A stretch of DNA of 64,000 nt from Myotis daubentonii (taxonomy: Eukaryota > Chordata > Mammalia > Chiroptera > Vespertilionidae), in assembly GCF_963259705.1 (NCBI RefSeq), contig NC_081846.1, positions 90,904,641 through 90,968,640 on the forward strand, given 5' to 3'. The notes beneath the pieces are model-generated. The model was not told the DNA's origin, searched no databases, and was given only the letters and a program-made list of their open reading frames with translations. Of this stretch, positions 35,368-47,516 are shown piece by piece (position 1 is the stretch's first letter; each line of letters starts with the position of its first letter). A program made the translations under genes and the position numbers.

Positions 35368-35917
35368 CTAGAGGCCCGGTGCATGAAATTCGTGCACTGT
35401 GGGGGGGGGGGGTGTCCCTCAACTCAGCCTGCACCATCTCCAATCTGGGACCCTCGGGGGATGTCCCACTGCCTGTGGGATCAGGCCTAAAATGGCAGTC
35501 AGACATCCCTCTCACAATCCGGGACTGCTGGCTCCCAACCACTCGCCTGCTTGCCTGCCTGATTGCCCCTAACCGCTTCTGCCTGCCAGCCTGATCACAC
35601 CCTAACCATTCCCCTGCCAGCCTGATCAATGCTTAACTGCTCCACTGCTGGCCTGATCGTCCCCAACTGCCCTCTCCTGCTGGCCTGGTCACCCCTAACT
35701 ACCCTCCCCTGCCAGCCTGGTACCCCCCAACTGCCCTCTCCTGCAGGCCTGATTACCCACAACTGCCCTCCCCTACCGGTCATCTTGTGTCTGTGGGCGC
35801 TGCCATCTTTGAGGGTGGGGCAGTCAATTAGCATATTCCCTCCTTATTGGCTGTGGGCGCCACCATCTTTGCAATGGTGTGATGGTCAATTAGCAGTTTC
35901 CCTCTTTATTAGATAGA
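35368..35917 (-). mobile_element. Non-autonomous Helitron, minus strand
   Basis: Left end A|CTAGAGGCCCGG with intact palindrome 'gtgcatgaaattcgtgcac'. Right end 'cctctttattagataga' is the reverse of the 13141 copy's 5' end. The reverse strand carries YY1-like sites at 35799-35809 and 35859-35869. The middle has 'cctgatcgtccccaactgcc' tandem units. The exact right end lies between 35913 and 35920, because it merges with a tetranucleotide repeat. Confidence 0.9.
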
Positions 35918-35920
35918 AGA

Positions 35921-35968
<48 letters not shown>
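35921..35968. repeat. (TATC)n microsatellite
   Basis: Twelve TATC units separate two Helitrons of the same orientation. Confidence 0.96.
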
Positions 35969-35970
<2 letters not shown>

Positions 35971-36361
35971 AGAGGCCTGGTGCACAAAAATTGTGCACTC
36001 GGGGTTGGGAGGTCCCCTCAGCCCAGCCTGCACCCTCTTGCAATCTGGGACACCTCGGGGGATGTCCAACTGCCAATTTAGGCCTCATCCTGCTGCTGGG
36101 ATCAGGCTTAAACCGGCAGTTGGACATCCCTCTAGCAATCCGGGACCACTGGCTTTTAACCGCTGGTCTGCCTATCTGCCTGATCGCCCCTAACCACTCT
36201 GCCTGCCTCCCTGATCACCCCTAACCACTCTGCCTGCCTGCCTGATCACCCCTAATTGCCTCTGCCTTGGCCCCCACCACCTCACCTTCATCTGGAATGA
36301 TGTCTGGAAGGTCATTCAGCTGTCTGGTCTAATTAGCATATCATGCTTTTATTATTATAGA
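35968..36361 (-). mobile_element. Non-autonomous Helitron, minus strand
   Basis: Left end 'cttagaggcctggtgcac' (CTAG with one extra T), palindrome 'gtgcacaaaaattgtgcac', right end 'cttttattattataGA|T' at 36361. Inserted in the old L1, which resumes after it. Confidence 0.88.
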
Positions 36362-37475
36362 TTACCAGTGAGTTTCTTCCCTTCCCTCACCCCCCAATAG
36401 AGATGCTAACCAGGTTAAATATTTGAAAATCAATCAAGGGAATCTACTATATTAGCAGTCTAATCAAGAAAAATCACATGATAATGTTAATCAATGGAGT
36501 AAAAGCATTTGATAAAATTCAACATTCACTTATGATAAAACTCTCAGAAAATAAAAATAGATGAGAAATTTTCAACTTAATAGAGAGCATCTAAAACACT
36601 TTGACCAAATTCTCATATGAAAATTAATTCAAAATGAATCATAAATAAAATTAAATGTAAATATAAAACTATACATTTTTTAGAAAAAAAAGCAGCAAAT
36701 CATTGGTATCTAAGAGTAAGTGTCCTTAAACTCCACATCAGAAGCATACTTTACAAGAATAATTTCTGTGCTACAAAATCCCCTATTTATGGCACTGAGA
36801 TCCAAGTTACTGTGTGGGAGAAAATATTTTCAAATCTCATATCCAACAAAGGAATAGTATTTAAAATATATAATGGACTTGGAAAACTCAGCAGGAAGTA
36901 AACAATTCAATTACAGTTGGGCAAAAGACAAAGATAAATTTCATTAAACAATATACTCACATGGCAAAAAAGCACATGAAGATGTTCAACACCATTAGAA
37001 AGTAGAGAAATGCAGCTTATCATTCTGAAGCTATCAGAATATTTAAAATTAAAAATGGAGACAAAACTGAAGGCTGTCTAGGATGTGGAGAAACTGGGTC
37101 ACTCCACATTGGTAGCGGGGATAGAAAATGGTAGTCATCTGGAATACAATTTGGCAGGATTTTTAAAGAGTAAACATGTCACTTCCATATATCCCAGCAA
37201 TTGTTCTTCTGGGTATTTATCTCAGAGAAAAGAATATTTATGTTCACACAAATAACTGACTCTACCAGGGCAATATGGGGGGTCCTGTGGTGATAAAAAT
37301 GCCGTGTTGTGACTGTATTAATGCCATTATCCTCATTGTGATGTTATAGTATCATCTTGCAAGGAGTTAACCGTTGGGGAAACTTGGTAAAAGGAATATA
37401 GGGTCTTCCTCTATGATCTTTTACAGCTGCATGTGAATCTACAATTATCTCAAAATAATTATTAAAATATGGGAT

Positions 37476-40384
37476 GGGGAGGACATTTGCTATACACTAA
37501 TCCTCCTTTGGAAGAATTGTGTTTGATATTTTGCCTATGCACTCATATAGAGGCAAACTTTCACTACTCAACCCTTAATCAAAGCAACACAAAGAGAACT
37601 TAAAATGCAGCAGAAGTCCTCATCCTATAGTTATTCATTTACACTTTCCAGAGGAAAGGCCCATGTCTGTGCTCAGGAAAGAAAGGTATGTTGGGATGTT
37701 AACATTTTCTAGAGACAAGTCCTACACCTTAGACTAGAGGAACTTCCACATTTTAAAGCTACTTTGACAAACCAGAGTTCATCTAAAAAAGGTTTCTAGT
37801 TTAGAGAGCAGTCAGGAAATCATTTCATATGCGGGGTAGTTAAGGAAGTTACAGAAGTTTAGCCTGGGGAAGAGAAATGTTAGCAGGTACATGAATTCAA
37901 AGGGCTGTTAGGTACGATAAATGGGATCTTAGTTCCTCTTACTCATAAGGAGTGAAAGTTTCCGAAGGGGTGGTTCATGTGGATAATTTTCAGTGGTGTA
38001 AGAACTAGCATATTTCACGTTAATTGCTATGTTCTCATTGAAATGTATACTAGAAAAGAGAAAACTAATATACATAATACAAAATTTTCACTCATAATAT
38101 ACACATTCTCTATTAAAAATATACCTACTATTTAAAAGATGATTTTAAAAACCAAACTACAAATAAATAGCAGTGTAGGTGGTTCATGGGTATACCAATG
38201 AGTGCAGCAGTGGGTTCTCACGGGAGGCAGTGCCTGTTCATCGCGGGAAGTCTTCAGTCAAAGCTAACAAAACTCATCAAAGATGCTGGGGCAGGGGTCG
38301 CATCACAGTTGGCATGCTGATTCTTCCTGACATTTTAGAATCTTAGAGTCTGTGATTTTCTGAGGTTGGTTTAGGAAGAATGGTGAAAATTAACTTATTG
38401 TATAATTGTTGCATAGTTACAAAAAGGTAATTATCGTGGCACTATTTCAAAACACGAAAGACCAGTCAGCAAGTTCTAGATACTTTCTTTGGATCCACTG
38501 TAACCTAGGAATGCTTTTCTCAGAATGACTCTGGGGGCAGCAGTTTCTCAGGCAATTGGCCTAACGTGACTGGAAAGCTACCTTCAACGTCCCCCAGATG
38601 AGTGTGGTGTGCACTTCACCAGGACATGACTAGTCTAGGTAGAAAACAGAACACGCCCACACTCACTCAGGGTGTCAAGGGCACTGCCACAGGCAGGAAA
38701 TGTAGGTTACAGTGTTTTCCTGAACTAGGAAGGATGATAATGCTCTTTTAGTTTATGGCATTTTGAGGTTCATTTCTTTAGACTGCAAGACTATTTATGG
38801 CATAGACCACCATATACAGATTATTTATACTCTAGGATACTACACAACATGAATATTTTAATGGAGATTAGATTAATAATGTAAAATGTTTACATTAATC
38901 ATCCTAACTTAATCCATGGTTTAAATTAAAAACAAAAACAAAACTATGTACATAAGAGCAATAACATGTATACAGAGCAAGGTAGTGGGGAGCATTTGGA
39001 AGGCAATATGGAGAAAATTAAAGGACATTTTAATTTTAATTAAATCCTAATAATACATCTTTCCAACCACTTGAAAATGTTGGTGATTTTCAACATGTTT
39101 GTTTAATTTTGAACAAAGATCACCAGTAAACTGTAGACTTCATTGATTTATTATACATTTGCAATAATAATAATCGACATTTACTGAGTGACCCGAATGT
39201 CAAACACTGTTTTCAGCATTCTATACATAGCCATTCGTTCTATACGTAGCCATCCGTTCATCCTCCTCCACAGCCCTTGAGGTCAGTGGCATTAATGGTC
39301 GGGAGGCTGAAGTGTACCCAGCTAATGTGTGTGGGGCTGGGATGTGGCCCCACGTGTTTTGAACATGATTGACCACCTACAAGTAAGCAGCTTTCAAGAT
39401 TCCATCCAGGACCAGTTACATAATAAGTTCTTCATAGTCATCAAATGCACACAGGTATACACACATGCATCGTGGAAACAAATGGTTTTTAAAATGATAT
39501 AAGCCATGTACTTTTCATATTTTCTCAACATTTTATTTTTTAAATTCTAGTCAAGACCCACTGAATGAATTCCCACAACCTATCAGTACATGAAACTCAC
39601 TGTTTGAAATAAAATGTTTACTTGCACTGTCTTTGCGACGTGGGGAGCTGGGGTTGCAGCCTCTCTGTCCAAGCACTGAGGTTCCCGGAGATTTGGAGGT
39701 TGCTGTGGTGCAGGAGGCAAGCCACCATGTCCGCCCACCCAGGACGAAGGGGAGCAGCACCCGGGCTTCCGCGCAAGCCTAGAGGCCCAGTGCTCTCTGG
39801 AGGCAGTGTGGAATGATGGGAAGAGCATGTGTGCTGGGGCCGAGAAACTAGAGTGTGAAGCCTGGATCTGAGGCTGCTGTCTGAGTGCTCGCAGGCAGTA
39901 ATAAAAATTAACCTCTCTGGGATCGGAATCTTTGTCTATTAAATTGGAAAATGTAGCAAGTGTTTTTCTGCCAAAAATCACATATCTTTGTCCTACTTAT
40001 GATTTCATCCACAACTTCAGTGCACAATTTTATCTAAGCTAATCCCATGGGTGGTCCAGCTCTGTGTCCTTTCCAGAGTTTTGGATCCCCTAGATCCAAC
40101 CACATACTCAGAAGAATTAATTCCCAAGGGGCAACCTTCAACCAGTGACTAAACCCCCAACCTCCTGTCCCTGGAGCAGACAATTGGGAGCTGTTCTCTC
40201 CTCTTTGGATAGATGCCTCAGAATTGAGTCTCTGTTGCCTACAAAGGCTACCAGACCCAGTGACTGTCCTCTTTCTGTATTACTATCCCACTGCCTTACT
40301 TACACTTCCCAGAATCACCTCACAAGGAACCTACCTGCACCAACTTCCTTGTCTTAGTCTCTACCATCAAACTAACACAAATTA
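37476..40384. other. Mostly unique sequence with two MIR relics
   Basis: A reverse MIR relic lies at about 39170-39370 ('aaacactgttttcagcattc'). A forward MIR lies at about 39810-39955 ('ggaagagcatgtgtgctggg', 'aaattaacctctctgggatc'). No gene is recognised. The minus-strand 132-codon frame at 39583-39981 overlaps the MIR and is not coding. Confidence 0.5.
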
Positions 40385-40399
40385 AAAGAAGTTAAACTG

Positions 40400-40558
40400 G
40401 CCCTAACCAGTTTGGCTCAGTGGATAGAGCGTCCGCCTGCTCTAGTCAAGGACACATGCCTGAGTTGCAGGCTAGGTCGAATGTGCAGGAAGCCGGCAAT
40501 CAATGATTCCCTCTTATCATTGATGTTTCTATCTCTCTCTTCCTCTCTGAAATCAATG

Positions 40559-40617
<59 letters not shown>
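40400..40617 (+). mobile_element. Ves-type SINE with (TA)n tail
   Basis: Head 'gccctaaccagtttggctca' and A box 'gtggatagagcg' are intact. A short internal deletion removes part of the B-box region. The tail is A-rich, then about 40 bp of TA. A 15-bp target duplication with one mismatch (aaagaagttaaactg / aaagaagataaactg) sits at 40385-40399 and 40618-40632. Confidence 0.93.
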
Positions 40618-40618
<1 letters not shown>

Positions 40619-40883
40619 AAGAAGATAAACTGATTAAATTGTGTTTCTATGGATTAAATGGCACTATCTGTAGTTGAATATCTAGTTCATGAAAAATGAT
40701 CAAAAACTGTAAATTGTTTCTAGTTGAAGACTCTATCATGGTATTAAAAACAATCCTTTGGAGGGAAAACCAATGTGTCTGGACCAAATAGATAATTTGA
40801 AATTAAGAACTGACATCATATTGTGAGTAAGCAGGGAGACAGAAATTTGAACCCAGGTCACTTTGTAGCTATCTGCAACTTAG

Positions 40884-40886
<3 letters not shown>

Positions 40887-40970
<84 letters not shown>

Positions 40971-41131
40971 CAGAGGGAGAGAGAGGTAGACACACAAATG
41001 ATGAGAGAGAATTATTTATTGGCTGCCTCCTGCATGCCCCACACTAGGGATCGAGCCCCTAGCCAGGAATCAAACTGTGATCTCCTGGTTCATAGATCGA
41101 TGTTCAACCACTGAGTAATCCCAGCTGGGTG
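40887..41131 (-). mobile_element. Ves-type SINE, reverse, with TA/GA tail
   Basis: Read on the minus strand: head 'cccagctgggattactcagt', then the usual body. Its tail is a GA tract and then a TA tract (40890-40970 on the plus strand). An 8-bp target duplication, cttagaat, flanks it at 40879-40886 and 41132-41139. It faces the SINE at 40400. Confidence 0.9.
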
Positions 41132-41139
41132 CTTAGAAT

Positions 41140-42469
41140 GTTTTCATAAAACTTAACTGAGATATTTTTCTAAGAGTTTATTGGAAGGGTATATTTAAGG
41201 ATGTTTACAAGTGAAATTATCATAGCTGTATACAATAAATTGTCACCAACACATAAAAAACATGTTTACAGATGTAGAAAGATGTTCACAACATGTTGTT
41301 GAATAAAAACAACAGACTGCATTTCAATACGTAGACCGTGATATTATTTGTAAACATAATATTCACAGGAATAAATGTGCATGTAACCACAAGAAAATGA
41401 GATCCAATTGTTATATACTACAATTTAAAAATCAGTTGCCCTTTCAATGGTAGAATTCTAGATTTTGTTTGGCATTTTCTGTATTCTTTATATATGCTGA
41501 TATTTTATTTTGGAAGTCAGCATATATTGCTTGTGTTAATGCAACAAATAATACATTTGACTCTATTGTTATTGTCCTTCAATCTTACTATGCAGTCTTG
41601 AGGAGGGCATTGTAAAGCATTGGAGAACCATGTCCAAATGCCCTCACTGTGCTCTGTGGGACTTACAACAATGTAGCCTGAAAGGGTAGCTCCCAGTTCA
41701 TATCCCTTTACAGCAGTGCCAAACCCCTAACTCCCCGAAGTTAACTCAGTCAAGTTGTATTATAAGCCCATAATAATTTTCCTGATCCTACCTACTTTCT
41801 CTACGGTTGATATTACAGACTTAATCTCATCTTTCCATCTGTTTAATCAAAGACAAGGAGTGAAGACCAGTTCAAACCCAAGGCATGATGACACTGAGAG
41901 AACATTAAAAACAAATATGAAGCTCAAAGAATGAAGAGAAGGGCCTTGAAGTTCAACCCTGGGAGACAAAGACCAGGTTTCCTGTAATGAATATTGTTAG
42001 GGGCCAGAGACAGTGTCAACATATCCTTGCCTATGTGCTTAGTTCATCAGACACTGCATGTGGTCGCAAGTACATGGAAAATTCTTAAGTAACATCTCCT
42101 AATGTATGATACCACAAATGTTAGGAAACCAGAGATGGAGTGAGAATTTGGAAGATTTATCATACAGGTAAGCTTAGAAGGACAATCTATGCCAATGACC
42201 TGTTCCCAAACAAAGTTTACAATTCTGATTTCAATTATCTGACTATACCTGTCACATTGAAGGTACTGGATTGAGACTCATTTGGAAGCACAGTACCCAA
42301 GATGCACTTAATAAACTGGTGTGTGGCCTTGCTCACAATAATAATTGGAACAAAGATATCAGGGGATCCTACAAAAGAATAAATGAATGAAAATAAAACT
42401 TTGCATATAATTATGCATACCACAGTCCCCTCTCTTCCAAGTACCAATATAAAGCTTGACTTTTCAAAA
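41140..42469. other. L1 3' relic, then unique sequence
   Basis: 41265-41530 reads as an ancient L1 3' end, plus strand ('gaaagatgttcacaacatgt', 'ttgaataaaaacaacagact'). The rest shows no recognised element. Confidence 0.5.
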
Positions 42470-43010
42470 TATGTATTTTTATTGTTGATAGTATTACAGA
42501 TGTCTCCCATTCCCCCCTTGTACTCCCCTCATACAGTCCCTACCCATCCCCTGCAGGTCTTCACTACCCTACTACCCGTGCCCATGGGCTATGCATATCT
42601 ATAATAATAAAATAATACTATGCTAATTAGATCATATGACCTTCTGGATGAAGCTGGGGCTGTGAGGGTTGAGGCAAGCCACCATGGCTACAAGGGCTGA
42701 GCCCCTTGCATGAATTTCGTGCATTGGGCCTCTAGTAAGTATGTAAGTTCTTTGGTTTATCTCTTCTCATTCCCCCAATCCCACATCGAAGTATGTCAGT
42801 CTGTTCCATGCCTCCAAACTTCAGGTCTTATTTTGTTTGTCAATTCATTTTGTCCACTAGATTCCATAAATAAGTGAGATCAGGTGATAGTTGTCTTTTT
42901 CAGATTGGCTTATTTCACTTATCATAATACTCTCCAGGTCCATCCATGTTATCCCAAAGGGTAAGAGGTCCCTCTTTTTTATGGCTGCACAGTATTGCAT
43001 TGTGTAAAGC
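42470..43010 (-). mobile_element. L1 3' end, minus strand
   Basis: The reverse complement gives L1 ORF2/3' UTR phrases: 'acaatgcaatactgtgcagc', 'gaaataagccaatc', 'cacttatttatggaatctag' and 'tatgcatagcccatgggcac'. The last phrase also occurs in the plus-strand L1 near 56975-57000. A short Helitron splits it at 42598-42735. Confidence 0.85.
42598..42735 (+). mobile_element. Short Helitron, plus strand
   Basis: A|TCTATAATAATAAAATAA start, 'atgctaattagatcatatga', 'ccttctggatgaagctgggg', 3' palindrome 'tgcatgaatttcgtgca', end GGGCCTCTAG|T. 138 bp, inserted within an L1 3' end. Confidence 0.92.
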
Positions 43011-43059
43011 TTGACTTTTGATTGATTCCTATAGATGTCACCCATTTTACATGAACTGT

Positions 43060-43210
43060 CTTTAAATCCTTACTGATACTGAGAGCATGAGTTTTTCTAT
43101 ATTTTGTAGATGAGGTCACAGGTTCTGAAATGATAAGTTTTCCCACAGTTACAGAAATGGTAGGTGAGTGATAGAGCTGCCCTTCACAGGCAGGTCTATG
43201 GGTTTCATAT
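43060..43210 (-). repeat. MIR relic, reverse
   Basis: 'ttgtagatgaggtcacaggt', 'cccacagttacagaaatggt' and 'gagtgatagagctgcccttc' resemble the reverse complement of MIR ('cagatgaggaaactgagg...cacacagctagtaagtggcagagc'). Confidence 0.6.
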
Positions 43211-43235
43211 GTAGAACTGTTTCTTGATAGTGTTA

Positions 43236-43578
43236 CTAGAGGCCCAGTGCACAAAATTCATGCACTTGTGAGAGTCCCTCAGCCCGGCCTGTGCCCTCTT
43301 GCAGTCTGGGAACCCTCAGGGGATGTCCAGGGAGCGGGCCTAAGCCTTCAATCAGATATCTTTAGTGCTGCCCCAGAGGCAGGAGGGGCTCCCGCCACCA
43401 CCACTGCCAGCCATGAGCCCAGCTTCTGGCTGAATGGTGCTCTCCCTATGGGAGTGCACTGACCACCAGGGGGCAGCTCCTATGTTGAGAGTCTGCCCTC
43501 TGGTGGTTAGTGCATGTCATAGCAACCGGTTGTTCTGCCATTTGGTTGATTTGCATATTAGCCTTTTATTATATAAGA
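43236..43578 (-). mobile_element. Non-autonomous Helitron, minus strand
   Basis: A|CTAGAGGCCCAGTGCAC left end with palindrome 'gtgcacaaaattcatgcac'. Right end 'cttttattatataaGA|T' at 43578. Contains 'gaccaccagggggcagctcc' and 'gtcatagcaaccggttgttc', a subfamily also seen at 17376 and 50099. Confidence 0.92.
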
Positions 43579-44384
43579 TGCTGGCTCCAACTATAGCACC
43601 GCTATTTTGGAACAGTTAATAATTTCTTCCTAAGCCCTAACCTTTAAATTTGTTACACCTTCTGGAAAATGATAACAAAAGCAAAGAATTCAGTAGTCCA
43701 GTTGGCCTCATAAGAAGAGTAGTTGTTTGCTAGGTGGACAGAAGAGATGATGCCATCCCCTGCAGTCTTCTCAACAACTGTGCACCAATTTCATACCTCC
43801 AGCCTCAAATACTCAGACTTATTTTATCTCAGTTAGAGAATGAGAGTTGGTACATTCTCCTAAAAATGAAAGAAATGCTAAGGAACTATCTGGGAAGAAA
43901 AGAGAATCATATATGATTCTTTTATGCTGGCAGAAATGAGCAATGGAAAACTTTAAATGAACCAAGAAAGTGTTTGTGGGGAAACACATAAAGAAGAGAA
44001 GGGAAGTTGAGAAAGGATCCAATGTGCCCCAATGAAAGAGGAAAAGAAAGAGCAAGTTGGGGATTCTCAACCAAGCGGAAATAATCAGAGGATTGAGGAC
44101 ACTAGAACTGTGAGCATAGCAAGCACCACCTTTGAACATGGTAGTACATGCTCTGTAGTTCTTTCAAAACCTTCCCCATGGTCAAGAACATTGAGAATCT
44201 AGAGGCTCTGCTGTCCACAGAGCATAGGGTTCTTTCTGGACTACAGCTGCTGCAGAATAAACCACCTCCCCTAAGGAGAAGAGCTGCCTGAGGTCAGCAA
44301 TGAAAATTTACCTCATTGTTGAGAGAGCTGTGGATATAACATCCATGCAGAAACCAAAACATATGAAGCTCTATTATCTTGAAT
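43579..44384. other. Unique sequence
   Basis: No element or gene is recognised. Confidence 0.35.
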
Positions 44385-44512
44385 GAGGATGCCTGAATTT
44401 TAATTCTGGGTTCACCAATTAATATCTTGAGTAAATCATTTAATCTTAACTTAGCCTCAATTTTCTTTTCTATAAAATGGGCAAAATAATAGTCTCTACT
44501 TCATAGTACAGG
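44385..44512 (+). repeat. MIR relic
   Basis: 'ttttaattctgggttcacca', 'gagtaaatcatttaatctta', 'ctataaaatgggcaaaataa' and 'agtctctacttcatag' are in MIR order. Confidence 0.72.
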
Positions 44513-45730
44513 CAGCCCTCACTTGGCACATCTGACATGCACACATTTACTTACCACCTGCAGCTAAATAACAAAGATCTTCAATGACATGGTTGAAATA
44601 TTAGTTATCATGGTGCACTCACTGTGGGTAAATTGCACAAAATACAAAGTCAGCTGTTAGCTCTTTAGTCCACAAGCATCACATAAGTAATGACATCATG
44701 GCAAGTGGCCAATCGCATCACTTCTCTCAAGGTCTGCAGGTGATTGGTCACTTTCATCTGTTATTCAGTTCACACACAGAGAAGTGAATAGTTGTGTTGC
44801 CTCCTTATTCCCAGTAATATAATTGTGGCATTTTACAAAAGGGCAAAATTGAAAAAGCAAATTGAGCAATAACAATGAATGTGCAATAAAGAAATAAAAA
44901 GTGATAGCATCTTATCTGATAAAAAGGGACTATGCTAATTGACCCTCACACTGTCACAAAGATGGTGGCACCCACAGCCAATAAGGAGGGAATACACTAA
45001 TTGACTGCCCCACCCTCAAATATAGTGGTGCCCACAGCCAATAAGGAGGAGATATGCTAATTGACAGCCACACCCTCAAAGATGGTGGCACCCACAACCT
45101 CAAGATGTCTGGCAGGGGAGGGCAGTTGGGGGCAATCGGGCCAGCAGGGGAGCAGTTAGGCATTGATCAGACTAACAGGGGAGTGGTTGGGGGGAATCAA
45201 GCAGGCAGACAGGCAAGCAGTTGGGAGTCAGCAGTCCCAGATTGTGAGAGAGTGCAGGCCTGTGGGATCGGGCCTGAACCAGTAGTCAGACATCCCTGGA
45301 GGGGTCCCAGATTGGAGAGGGTGCAGGCTGGGCTGAGGGACACAACCCCAGTGCACAAATTTTGTGGACCAGGCCTCTAATAGAATATAACATCCAAATT
45401 GAATGCAAATGGAGGTATAAAAGAAATAGCTGATCTTGGCAATGTTAACACTGCCAAGAGAACAGATATTAAGCGAGAGTAATACAGTGAAGGAAAACAA
45501 CATAAATGAGAAAATTGATTGTGAGGAATAAGATGATGTCCCAGAGGGAGTAACCATGACAAAAAACACCACATTCAGGACACACTCAGAGATACTTCAT
45601 GACAGTGAAACTGCAAACATAAAATGTTAGACCTGGTCTAAACTGAGAAAGAAGCATGAGAATTCACCAAGGCCTTGAGAAAACCATGTGATAAGAACAC
45701 AAGTCCTGCTCAAACTATCCTTGGTAATTT
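44513..45730 (+). mobile_element. Possible Tigger (pogo-like) relic, split by a Helitron
   Basis: The left edge 'caggcagccctcacttggca' resembles a Tigger-type terminus. After the Helitron, the decayed plus-strand reading around 45540-45720 ('SEILHDSETA', later 'KHENSP') loosely resembles the C-terminal part of Tigger transposases, which descend from pogo/Tc1. Frameshifts and stops are frequent. No second terminus is identified. Family assignment is tentative. Confidence 0.33.
44910..45380 (+). mobile_element. Non-autonomous Helitron, plus strand
   Basis: A|TCTTATCTGATAAAAAGGG start, and two 'cacccacagccaataaggag' units with AAGATGGTGGC sites at 44959-44969 and 45079-45089. The 5' module is thus present in tandem. 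The 3' end 'gtgcacaaattttgtggac' then GGCCTCTAA|T fits CTRR. Same subfamily as 13141. Confidence 0.9.
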
Positions 45731-46249
45731 TTTTTTTGCAAAGAAATAAAATACTTTAGTTCCCAGTGTTTTTAATATTTCAAATTAATGTGCATTAAAA
45801 TATTAGTTTTATTATTCTCTTGTCACTACACATTTAAAATCAACCACAAGAATTTATAATGTTTTGGAAGTAGTTTTTTTTAAAGTCACAGGACCATTGT
45901 AATTTTCCCCACTGTATATAGTCAGCTTTGCACAGTTAGATTTCACAGACAAAGGGATTGCTGGGAAGATTAAATGATGGAAACTATGTAAAGTTGACAG
46001 CTCCATGTTTTGCCTAGTAAAAGAGGATGAAGAATAACAACAGTAAGACTAAACTAACAGTGATACTAAAAATTGTACAAATAATAATAATGATGACAAT
46101 AAGTATTATTATTGATAGATCTGATGCAAAGGTACTTGTTGGAGACACAAGACATAAGATGATGAACTTATAAGTTCTACTTTACCCTTTTGCTCCACAC
46201 TGCATTCTCAACCCAGAATATCAATCATAGGCTTCTAATTACTGAATTT
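45731..46249. other. AT-rich sequence, unassigned
   Basis: Poly-T near 45729-45737 and AT-rich text. It may be more of the preceding DNA transposon relic. Confidence 0.3.
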
Positions 46250-47516
46250 ATGGACCTTGATCTTAGAAAGGATTTTATGAATTTGGCCTCAAAGGCTAGA
46301 GGAGTAAAACCAAGCATAAATTAATAGAACGATATAAAGCAAAAAAAACTTCTGCACAGCAAAAGAAACCATCAACAAAACACAAAGGCAACCAAACAAA
46401 TGGGAGAAGATATTTGCAAACAATATTTCCAATGAGGGGTTATTATTCAAAATGTAAAGAACTCCTACAAATCAACAACAAAAACAAACAATCTAATTAA
46501 AAATGGGCAGAGGACCTGAACAGACACTTCTCCTAAGAAGAAACACAATGGCAAACAGATAAGAAGAGATGCTCAATTTCATTAACTATTAGGGAAATGC
46601 CAATCAAACAACAATGAGATACCATCTCACACCTGTGAGAATAGCTATTATCAGTAAGACAGGTAATGACAAGTGTTGGAGAGGTTGTGGAGAAAAAGGA
46701 ACTCTCATTCACTGCTGGTGGGAATGTAAACTGGTACAGCCACTATGAGAAAAAAGTATAGAGGTTCCTCAAAAGATTAAAATAGAGACCATATGACCCA
46801 GCAATTCCTCTTCTGAGCATCTACCCAATAAATATAAAAACATTTATTTGCAAAGATATGTGTACCCCTGGGTTCATTGCAGCATTATTCATGCTGGCCA
46901 AGACATGGAGACAACCAAAGTGCCCTTCAAGAAATTAGTAGATAAAGAAGAAGTGGTACATATATGCAATGGATAATACTCAGCCATGAGAAAAAATGAA
47001 ATACTGGCATTTGTGAGTACATGGATGGATGTTGAGAATATCGTGCTAAGTGAAATAAGTTAGTTAGAAAAAGCTAAGAACAATATTATTTCACTCATAT
47101 GTGGGATATAAAACTGAAAGCAACAAATAAACAAATAAGACAAACTGACAAATACTCATAGACACAAACAACAGCATAGTGGTTACCAGAGGGAAGGGGG
47201 ATAGGAGGGAGCTAGTAGATGGTAAAGGTGGTCCAATATATGATGGCAGAAAGAGACTTGACTTGTGATGGTGAACACACAAAGCAATGTACAGATGATC
47301 TATAATAAAAAAAAAAAAAAACATAATATGCTAATTAGATCAGACGTCCTTCAGATGACCTTCTGAACAAGGCTGAGGCTGTGAGGGCCGAGGTAAGGGC
47401 CAAGCCCCTTGCATGAATTTCATGCACCAGGCCTCTAGTATATTATAAAATTGAATACCTGAAACCTGTATAACTTTATTAATCAATGTCACCCTAATAC
47501 ATTTAATTAAAAGAAA
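46250..47516 (+). mobile_element. 5'-truncated L1, plus strand
   Basis: Clear L1 3' text in order: 'aacttctgcacagcaaaaga', 'gaagatatttgcaaacaata', 'aaaatgggcagaggacctga', 'ggagaaaaaggaactctcat', 'gactcagcaattcc'-type text, 'aatacctgaaacctgtataa' and a 3' end 'caccctaatacatttaatta'. A short Helitron splits the 3' UTR. No intact ORF. Confidence 0.9.
47299..47438 (+). mobile_element. Short Helitron, plus strand
   Basis: A|TCTATAATAAAAAAAAAA start (the A run has expanded), then 'acataatatgctaattagat'. 3' palindrome 'tgcatgaatttcatgca' and end AGGCCTCTAG|T. 140 bp, inserted in the L1 3' UTR. Confidence 0.92.

Larger units (their letters stand above)
31680..37475 (+). mobile_element. Ancient L1, near full span, heavily nested
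   Basis: Old L1 phrases occur in the right order across 5.8 kb. ORF1-to-ORF2 junction text ('ccatggaggccagaaaatac', 'caggaagacaagaaaaattt') lies near 32430-33060. Endonuclease-region text ('aaatatcagataaagtacac', 'aagaagacatagcatcataa') lies near 33450-33560. Reverse-transcriptase linker text ('gaaatcaataacattgaaaa', 'ttcactggagaattctgcca') lies near 34635-35250. The ORF2 end and 3' UTR ('gggcaaaagacaaagata', 'ggatgtggagaaactgggtc') lie near 36920-37100, ending about 37470. Stop codons and deletions fill it; no ORF survives. It is interrupted by two SINEs, a hAT element, two Helitrons and microsatellites. Confidence 0.82.
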
